9,395 bases of DNA from the NCBI GenBank assembly GCA_013298265.1, contig JAAFHE010000100.1, positions 1-9,395 on the forward strand, read 5' to 3'. The DNA comes from Lysobacterales bacterium. GTDB taxonomy: Bacteria > Pseudomonadota > Gammaproteobacteria > Xanthomonadales > Rhodanobacteraceae. The position numbers and the translations under genes are program-made. The notes under the pieces are model-generated. The model did no database searches, had not been told where the DNA came from, and saw nothing but the letters and a program-made list of their open reading frames with translations. Positions 1 through 5,818 of this stretch are shown here, one piece after another (the stretch's first letter is position 1; each line of letters starts with the position of its first letter).

Positions 1-23
1 GTGCACCAGATCTCCACAACCCT

Positions 24-44
24 GGCCAATGCTACGCATTGGCC
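24..44. repeat. Perfect 9-bp inverted repeat, 3-nt loop
   Basis: The arms GGCCAATGC and GCATTGGCC are separated by TAC. No T-run follows on either strand, so a classical intrinsic terminator is not clearly supported. It could be the terminator stem of a gene to the left, or one unit of the palindrome cluster that continues to about position 184. Confidence 0.7.
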
Positions 45-65
45 GGTCCGGCCCGTCGGGCGTTC

Positions 66-102
66 AGAGTGATCAGAACCTGCGGTTCTGGGCGATCACT
101 CT
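66..102. repeat. Long interrupted hairpin (9 + 6 bp stem)
   Basis: The outer arms AGAGTGATC (66-74) and GATCACTCT (94-102) enclose the inner arms AGAACC (75-80) and GGTTCT (84-89) around a TGC loop. A 4-nt bulge (90-93) lies on one side only. All fifteen base pairs are Watson-Crick, so this would be a very stable RNA hairpin on either strand. The function is unknown: leader structure, small RNA or mobile palindromic repeat are all possible. Confidence 0.7.
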
Positions 103-105
103 TCA

Positions 106-124
106 CCCCCTTGACTCAAGGGGG
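106..124. repeat. Near-perfect palindrome CCCCCTTGA/TCAAGGGGG
   Basis: Two 9-nt arms flank a single central C. As RNA it would fold as a 7-bp stem with a 5-nt loop. It follows the 66-102 hairpin by 3 nt. No T-tract is seen after it on the plus strand, so termination is not clearly supported. It could also be a protein-binding palindrome. Confidence 0.65.
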
Positions 125-204
125 CTCCAAAAGCAAAGGGCGGGAAATGCAAAGGCAAGGAAAGCCTTGCTCAGAAATTCCTGAAGGCAACTCGTGAGCA
201 ATGT

Positions 205-1470
205 ATGAGTAGTGAAAAAGAGCCGCATGTCGTCATCGTTGGTGGAGGATTCGGCGGGTTGTGGGCGGCGCGCGCACTGGCGCGCAGTCGCGTACGCGTC
301 AGCCTCGTCGATCGCGTCAATCACCATCTGTTCCAGCCGCTGCTGTATCAGGTCGCCACGGCGGGCCTGTCGATGCCGGACATCGCCGCGCCGCTGCGCC
401 ACATCCTGCGCCGCCAACCCAATGCCACCGTGCTGCTCGCCGAGGTCGTCGACATCGACCGCGGCGCACGCCGTGTGTGCTGCGCCGACGGCAGTGCCCT
501 CGATTACGACTACCTTATCGTCGCGAGCGGCGCGCGGCACGCGTATTTCGGCCACGACGAATGGGCGGCGTACGCACCGGGCTTGAAGACGCTGGACGAT
601 GCACTCCTGATCCGTCGCCGTGTGCTGACCGCATTCGAACGTGCCGAAGCCGAAGCCGATCCGGTCAAACGCGCCGCCTGGTTGAATTTCGTCGTGATCG
701 GCGGCGGCCCTACCGGGGTGGAACTCGCCGGCACGCTGGCCGAGATCGCGCACCATACACTGCGCCGCGAGTTCCGCCGGGTCGATCCTGCCGCCGCGCG
801 CGTGCTGCTGGTCGAGGCCGGGCCGCGCGTGCTTGCCTCGCTGCCGGAAGGCCTGTCCGCCAAGGCCGCGACGCAGCTGCGCCGGCTCGGCGTCGAGGTG
901 CATGCGGGTCGCGCGGTTACGGCCGTTGATGCCGACGGCATAGCGCTCGGGGAAGATCGTATCGCCGCACGAACCGTGTTGTGGGCGGCCGGCGTCGCGG
1001 CCTCGCCGCTGGGGCGGTGTCTCGGTGCACCACTGGATAGGGCCGGACGCGTGATTGTCGAGGACGACCTGAGCCTGCCCGGCGATCCGAACGTGTTCGT
1101 CGTCGGCGATCTGGCGAGCCGGCAGCAGGATGGCAAGCCGGTGCCTGGCGTGGCGCCGGCGGCCAAGCAAATGGGGACGCACGCGGCGAAGATGATCAAA
1201 GCCCGGCTCGCCGGTTCGGCGGCGACGCCGTTCCGCTATGCCGATGTCGGCTCACTCGCCACGATAGGCCGCATGGCCGCAGTCGCCGATCTCGGCCGGA
1301 TACGCCTGTCCGGCGTACTCGCCTGGTGGTTCTGGCTGCTGGTCCACATCCTGTTCCTGATCGGCTTCCGCAGCCGGCTCATCGTGCTGATCAACTGGAG
1401 CTGGTCGTACTGGACCTACCAGCGCCACGCCCGGATCATCGTCGGGCGGGAACACAAGGACGACGCCTGA
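205..1470 (+). CDS. ndh: Type II NADH dehydrogenase (NDH-2), membrane-bound FAD protein
   Basis: A 421-residue, single-subunit, non-proton-pumping NADH:quinone oxidoreductase. It passes electrons from NADH through FAD to the quinone pool at the inner face of the cytoplasmic membrane. The N-terminal FAD-binding Rossmann motif GGGFGG is at residues 13-18, followed by the family signature FQPLLYQVATAGLS at 43-56. The second dinucleotide (NADH) fold, VVIGGGPTGVELAG, starts at 163. GDLA (301-304) contacts FAD, and VAPAAKQMG (316-324) is the quinone-side helix motif. The hydrophobic, Trp-rich C-terminus (about 369-400) is the membrane anchor. Length is normal for the family. The ATG at 205 is chosen because the Rossmann fold starts eight codons later; the ribosome binding site is weak. 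The gene stands alone and converges on rpoH. Related sulfide:quinone or carotenoid-type reductases are less likely given the FQPLLYQVATAGLS signature. Confidence 0.92.
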   Translation: MSSEKEPHVVIVGGGFGGLWAARALARSRVRVSLVDRVNHHLFQPLLYQVATAGLSMPDIAAPLRHILRRQPNATVLLAEVVDIDRGARRVCCADGSALDYDYLIVASGARHAYFGHDEWAAYAPGLKTLDDALLIRRRVLTAFERAEAEADPVKRAAWLNFVVIGGGPTGVELAGTLAEIAHHTLRREFRRVDPAAARVLLVEAGPRVLASLPEGLSAKAATQLRRLGVEVHAGRAVTAVDADGIALGEDRIAARTVLWAAGVAASPLGRCLGAPLDRAGRVIVEDDLSLPGDPNVFVVGDLASRQQDGKPVPGVAPAAKQMGTHAAKMIKARLAGSAATPFRYADVGSLATIGRMAAVADLGRIRLSGVLAWWFWLLVHILFLIGFRSRLIVLINWSWSYWTYQRHARIIVGREHKDDA

Positions 1471-1500
1471 GATGATCGCGCCTGAGACAAGCGCGCAAAC

Positions 1501-1528
1501 GACGACGGCCCCTTTCGGGGCCGTCGTC
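1501..1528. terminator. Bidirectional terminator between ndh and rpoH
   Basis: A perfect 12-bp stem, GACGACGGCCCC with GGGGCCGTCGTC, encloses the loop TTTC, which reads GAAA (a GNRA tetraloop) on the minus strand. On the minus strand the stem is followed by GTTTG, a short T-run, so it is best as the rpoH terminator. On the plus strand only TCATT follows, which is weaker. The position between two convergent genes, 30 bp past the ndh stop and 22 bp past the rpoH stop, fits a shared terminator. Confidence 0.85.
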
Positions 1529-1550
1529 TCATTGCCGGTATGCCGGTGAA

Positions 1551-2420
<870 letters not shown>

Positions 2421-2430
2421 GGCTTGAAAC

Positions 2431-2435
2431 CTCCA
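2431..2435 (-). promoter_or_regulatory. Ribosome binding site of rpoH
   Basis: On the minus strand GGAGG precedes the ATG at 2420 with a spacer of about 10 nt (TTTCAAGCC plus context). It decides the start codon in favour of 2420 over the upstream in-frame GTG at 2456, which has no comparable site and sits in the operator. Confidence 0.75.
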
Positions 2436-2449
2436 ATACAGGTCACAGG

Positions 2450-2476
2450 TTAGCACTCGCGTGTATGGAGTGCTAA
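2450..2476. promoter_or_regulatory. CIRCE operator (HrcA binding site) upstream of rpoH
   Basis: TTAGCACTC (2450-2458), a 9-nt spacer (2459-2467), then GAGTGCTAA (2468-2476). Both arms and the spacing match the CIRCE consensus exactly. CIRCE is bound by the heat-shock repressor HrcA and normally precedes groESL or dnaK operons. Here it lies 30-56 bp upstream of the rpoH ATG and just before its ribosome binding site, so it would act at or just downstream of the promoter. In the mRNA it would also form a 9-bp hairpin. hrcA itself is not in this window. Confidence 0.95.
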
Positions 2477-2482
2477 TTCCGC

Positions 2483-2509
2483 CAGGAGTTCCCGAGAGGG
2501 TAGCTCCTG
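2483..2509. repeat. Stem-loop in the rpoH upstream region
   Basis: The arms CAGGAG (2483-2488) and CTCCTG (2504-2509) enclose a second stem, CCC/GGG (2491-2493 with 2498-2500), with a GAGA loop on the plus strand and TCTC on the minus strand. It lies 6 bp upstream of the CIRCE element. If the rpoH transcript starts upstream of it, it would fold in the 5' untranslated region. It could also be a regulator site. Confidence 0.5.
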
Positions 2510-2521
2510 CGAACGGCGATT

Positions 2522-2552
2522 AGTGTACCAACAAGTACAGAAAAAGGGTTAA
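2522..2552 (-). promoter_or_regulatory. Possible rpoH promoter
   Basis: On the minus strand TACACT (plus-strand 2522-2527) resembles a sigma-70 -10 box. A weak -35-like TTAACC lies 19 nt upstream, which is longer than ideal. A transcript from here would carry a roughly 95-nt leader with the 2483-2509 hairpin and the CIRCE hairpin. No clear sigma-32 or sigma-E consensus was found. The match is weak, and the T-rich spacer also serves as the tail of the upstream terminator-like hairpin. Confidence 0.25.
2524..2539. repeat. Palindrome TGTAC-N6-GTACA over the putative rpoH -10
   Basis: A perfect 5-bp dyad with a 6-nt centre (CAACAA) gives a 16-bp operator-sized site. It overlaps the TACACT box suggested for rpoH. 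Spacing and symmetry would suit a dimeric helix-turn-helix regulator, but I cannot name one. Confidence 0.4.
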
Positions 2553-2576
2553 ACCGCTGTGAAGCCTCATAAGCGG
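2541..2576 (-). terminator. Terminator-like hairpin after the yehLMPQ operon
   Basis: On the minus strand CCGCT (2576-2572) pairs with AGCGG (2558-2554). An inner TGA/TCA stem surrounds a GGCT loop. It is followed by TTTAACCCTTTTT. It lies about 55 nt after the yehQ stop and before the rpoH promoter region, so it probably ends the operon. The stem is short and has internal mismatches, so read-through into rpoH is possible. Confidence 0.5.
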
Positions 2577-2630
2577 ATCGCGCTCGCCGGCAGCTTCACT
2601 GATAAACCGTTGATCCTGGAGGGCCGATAG

Positions 2631-4697
2631 TCACGGCCCGGGTGCATTGGCCAGGGGATCAGCCAGTATCGGTTCATCGTCAATGGTGCCGACGAGCAAA
2701 CCTTGCAAGAGCAAGAACAGCGTAGCGAGCCATTGCGGCAGTTCATCGCTGGCCTCTCGCCAGGCGGTCAGCACCCGCCGAAGCAGCGCCGCGGTAGCGG
2801 CCAGTCCCCGGGTCTCCAGGCGCTGGGCCAGAGCCTCGCAGCGCGACAGTGCCGACCCGCTCTGGTGACGAATACCTTGCCTCGCCCAGACCGCCAGCTC
2901 ATCGAGCAGTTGCTCGATCAATGCCGATAGCCCGCCGGTGGACGCTGCGGCCTGCAGCGGCGGCAGGGACTGCGCACCGATTCCGCAGGCCTGCAGCACG
3001 ATGGCCTTCTGGCGGGTGAGTAGCGCCAGCGGCGTCATGCGTACCGCGTCGGCACGTAGCTGGACGGGGCCGGCGATGCGCCAAGGCGGATCCGCGGTAT
3101 CAGCCAGCGCCGCCGCCAGCGCATCGACCGCGCCGGGCGTGGCCGCCTCATGCGCGAGCGCCAGTTCGACCCAGTCGCCCGATGCGGCGTTGGCTGCGTC
3201 ATCGCAGCAAAGCACGCTCGCGTGCAGTGTCTGCGCAGCCGCGTCCCAGCCCCAGTTGCCGACACCAGCGACCGGCAGCACGTGAACATGCGCGATCGCC
3301 TGGCGCGGCCGGACGAAATCCGGCAAGGCCGCACGAAGATGGCGCGCGAGCGCGGCACCGCCGGGCTGGCGTAGCGGTGCACCGATTCCCTCCCATGATT
3401 GCGCCGACAGCGGCAATACGCTGGTCTGGCGCGCCAGCGCCGGAATGTCGAGCAGTCCGTTGGCGCGCCGCTTCGCGCCGCGTGTGACGACCTGCGCGCC
3501 GGCAAGCTGGCGCAATGCCTGTCCTGCCACGCGCCGGCTGACGATCGGCGTGGCGGCCTGGCCCGGCTCGCGTGACCAGCTACGCTCCAGCACGGTCACG
3601 GCCAGCGTATCCGGATCGGCGAATACGATGCGCGCGCCATCGGCCGCATCGTCTCGCCAGCACTGCAGTCCCAGCGAAACGAGCTTGAGGTGATCCAGCA
3701 CGACTTCGCCGCGCACGCCAATGCCGAGGATCTGGCTGGCGGGCAGGAGCGGCGACGCTTGCTCGGCGGAGGTACGCGCCGCCGCGATGCGCGCGACCAG
3801 CTCGGCCAGCAATTCCAGCAAGCGCTGCGGATCGAAGCGGCTCGAGCGGACAGCCTGCGCCAGGACGAGACTACGCAGTTCGTCGAGGCATTCGCCCGGC
3901 CAGTTCCAGCCCAGCCGCGACAGGCCATCACGCAATGCGGTGTAGTCCGCTTCCAGCGGCGCCCAGTCCTGGCAGCTGCCGTCGAGCCACAGGCGGCGCA
4001 GGAAACGTCGCGCCATGATCTCGACGGCCGTCGCATCCGCGCCCAGTCCGGCCGCGCTCGTCGCCGTATCGCGCGGCAGCAGTTCGATCACCGCATCGGC
4101 GAGACCGCCGGCCTGGCGAAATGCCCAGACCGCCACCGCAACATGCTCGCAACTGCCGCCCAGGCGACAGTCGCAGCGCGCGTGAGACAACGCCCGTCGC
4201 GAGAAAAAACGCACCGAGCACAGCGGAAGATGTGCCGTCGGCGTCGGTGCGGAAGATTGCCATGCGCTCAGGCGCACGACTGGCCGCGTGGCCGCGAGAC
4301 GCCGCGCCTGATCGAGCGTGGCCGGCGACAGCGCCGCCGCCAGTTCCGCGTCGTCGAATTCGGCCGGGCTCCAGGCGGCTTCGCCGTCGGAAACCGGCTC
4401 TGCGCCGCCGGCCGCTGACCGCGCCCAGTGCTGATACGCGAGAACCAGCGTGACGCGATGGCGGCACAGCCCCGCCGCGGGACAGGTGCAGGCGGCTTCG
4501 CGCAGTGACTTGCCCGGCGCGAGCGTGGTCTGCTGACCGTCCTCGTAGCGCGCCCGCAGCGTCGCGTCGGCAGCGATGTCGATCTGCGGAATGCGCCCCT
4601 CGGCCATGTCTTTCTGCGCGCGCTTGACGAAGCCAGGATTCGACAGCGCCGTCAGCGCATCAATGCTCAGCTCGAGCAGGTCGGTGCGTGCCGTCAT
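2631..4697 (-). CDS. yehQ: Tandem SWIM zinc-finger protein (YehQ-like)
   Basis: A 688-residue protein, last gene of the yehLMPQ-type operon. Two SWIM motifs (CxCx5CxH) are visible. The first, CTCPAAGLCRH, is at residues 70-80 and the second, CDCRLGGSCEH, at 175-185; each has all four zinc ligands. SWIM domains bind zinc and mediate DNA or protein contacts. The remaining roughly 500 residues are Leu/Ala-rich, probably helical, and match no domain I recognise. No signal peptide or membrane segment is seen, so it is probably cytoplasmic. The start ATG overlaps the stop of the VWA gene by 4 nt (ATGA), with AGGTAGGG just upstream, pointing to coupled translation. The symbol rests on operon position, size and the SWIM motifs; the molecular function is unknown. 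Confidence 0.85.
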   Translation of the reverse strand: MTARTDLLELSIDALTALSNPGFVKRAQKDMAEGRIPQIDIAADATLRARYEDGQQTTLAPGKSLREAACTCPAAGLCRHRVTLVLAYQHWARSAAGGAEPVSDGEAAWSPAEFDDAELAAALSPATLDQARRLAATRPVVRLSAWQSSAPTPTAHLPLCSVRFFSRRALSHARCDCRLGGSCEHVAVAVWAFRQAGGLADAVIELLPRDTATSAAGLGADATAVEIMARRFLRRLWLDGSCQDWAPLEADYTALRDGLSRLGWNWPGECLDELRSLVLAQAVRSSRFDPQRLLELLAELVARIAAARTSAEQASPLLPASQILGIGVRGEVVLDHLKLVSLGLQCWRDDAADGARIVFADPDTLAVTVLERSWSREPGQAATPIVSRRVAGQALRQLAGAQVVTRGAKRRANGLLDIPALARQTSVLPLSAQSWEGIGAPLRQPGGAALARHLRAALPDFVRPRQAIAHVHVLPVAGVGNWGWDAAAQTLHASVLCCDDAANAASGDWVELALAHEAATPGAVDALAAALADTADPPWRIAGPVQLRADAVRMTPLALLTRQKAIVLQACGIGAQSLPPLQAAASTGGLSALIEQLLDELAVWARQGIRHQSGSALSRCEALAQRLETRGLAATAALLRRVLTAWREASDELPQWLATLFLLLQGLLVGTIDDEPILADPLANAPGP

Positions 4698-5818
4698 GAC
4701 CCTACCTTGTCGGCGAGCCAGCCGGCCAGCTCGCCCGGCGTCATCGCCCCGACCTGGGCACCGACCTTGACCAGCCGTGCCGCGGTCTCGCGGTCGTAGT
4801 TCGGCGTCGCCGCCGCATCGAGCGCGGCCAGGCCAAGTACACGGCAGCCGGCCTGCACCAGCGACTGTACGCGCCGCACGAGTTCGCCCGCATCACCGCC
4901 TTCATAGAAATCGCTGACCAGCACGACGAGCGTGCGCGAGGGATTGGCGACGCAGCTTTGCGCGTAGGCCACGGCCTGGGCGATGTCGGTGCCGCCGCCG
5001 AGTTGTACCTTCATCAACAATTCCACCGGATCGGCCACGTCCCGGGTCAGGTCGACCACGCTGGTATCGAAAGCGACGAGCCGCGTGCTCATGCCCGGCA
5101 AATTCCACAGACAGGCCGCCATCACCGCGGAATGGATGACCGAGTCGACCATCGAACCGCTCTGGTCGACCAGCAGGATGATGTCCCAGCGCTGCGCCTG
5201 CCGGCGCGAACGGCTGACGAAGCGCAGCGTGTCAACGAACAGCCGCCGCCGCTGCGGATCCCAGCGCGCAAGATTGCCGCGCACGGTGCGCGCGAAATCC
5301 AAGTTGCGCGCGATCTTCAGGCGCGAGCGCCGGCGACGATCGCGCGGTCCGGCAAATGCCTGGCGCACCTCGGTCGCGAGCTTCTCCATGAGGCGACGCA
5401 CGACCTCGGCCACGATGCGCCGCGCTGCGGCGAGCACCGCCGGATTCATCAGATGCTTGGTCTGCAGCACTGCGCGCAACAGGCTTTGCGACGGTTCGAG
5501 ACGTTCCAGCACGTCGAGATTGGTGACGACTTCGGTAATGCCATAGCGTTCGACCGCGTCGCGTTCGAGCCGCTCGATCACCTCCTGCGGAAACAGGCGA
5601 TGCACGTCATTGATCCAGTCGGGCGTGGACAGCTGCGACGGATCGAGGCTGCCGCTGCGCTCGCCGCGCAGCGCGCGCTCGGGGTCGCGGCCGTACAGCC
5701 ATTCCAGCGCCGCGTCGGCCGCCTGCGCCGCGTCCTGCAGATTTCCCAGCGCGCCCTGCGCCGGTTCGCCGAGCAGCAGTCGCCAGCGCTGCAGCCGTGT
5801 CGGGATCGGAAAACTCAC
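4694..5818 (-). CDS. yehP: VWA (von Willebrand A) domain protein, YehP-like MoxR partner
   Basis: 374 residues. The N-terminal half (1-205) is helical and very basic near 159-167 (RDRRRRSRL). The C-terminal half (about 211-345) is a VWA domain with a complete MIDAS metal site: DQSGSM (D218, S220, S222), T277 in GGGTD and D303 in VSDF. Such domains bind a divalent ion and recruit protein partners. In MoxR systems they are thought to link the ATPase to its client. The start is a GTG at 5818 overlapping the stop of the DUF5682 gene by 4 nt (GTGA), with a strong GGAGGAA upstream. Size and neighbours fit E. coli YehP. CobT/BchD chelatase subunits are an alternative VWA family, but no chelatase genes are near. 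Confidence 0.88.
   Translation of the reverse strand: MSFPIPTRLQRWRLLLGEPAQGALGNLQDAAQAADAALEWLYGRDPERALRGERSGSLDPSQLSTPDWINDVHRLFPQEVIERLERDAVERYGITEVVTNLDVLERLEPSQSLLRAVLQTKHLMNPAVLAAARRIVAEVVRRLMEKLATEVRQAFAGPRDRRRRSRLKIARNLDFARTVRGNLARWDPQRRRLFVDTLRFVSRSRRQAQRWDIILLVDQSGSMVDSVIHSAVMAACLWNLPGMSTRLVAFDTSVVDLTRDVADPVELLMKVQLGGGTDIAQAVAYAQSCVANPSRTLVVLVSDFYEGGDAGELVRRVQSLVQAGCRVLGLAALDAAATPNYDRETAARLVKVGAQVGAMTPGELAGWLADKVGS

Larger units (their letters stand above)
1..204. other. Non-coding leader packed with inverted repeats
   Basis: No convincing coding region is seen here. The stretch holds a chain of short palindromes: GGCCAATGC/GCATTGGCC (24-44), GCCCG/CGGGC (51-61), a long interrupted stem (66-102), CCCCCTTGA/TCAAGGGGG (106-124), GCAAGG/CCTTGC (155-170) and an imperfect TCAG..CTGA (171-184). 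It lies directly upstream of the NADH dehydrogenase gene, so part of it should hold that gene's promoter and 5' leader. I could not pick out a convincing -35/-10 pair. It may also contain the 3' end or terminator of a gene lying to the left of the window, or a dispersed repeat element. Confidence 0.6.

Noticed and set aside
103..1182. Minus-strand open frame (359 codons) opposite ndh
   Set aside because: It lies antisense to a clear NDH-2 gene, is Arg/Gln-rich and has no motif. Its N-terminal codons fall inside the ndh coding sequence and its end runs through the palindrome cluster.
2421..2456. Upstream GTG start for rpoH, adding 12 residues
   Set aside because: The GTG lies inside the CIRCE operator and lacks a ribosome binding site. 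The ATG at 2420 has GGAGG at good distance and gives the expected N-terminus.
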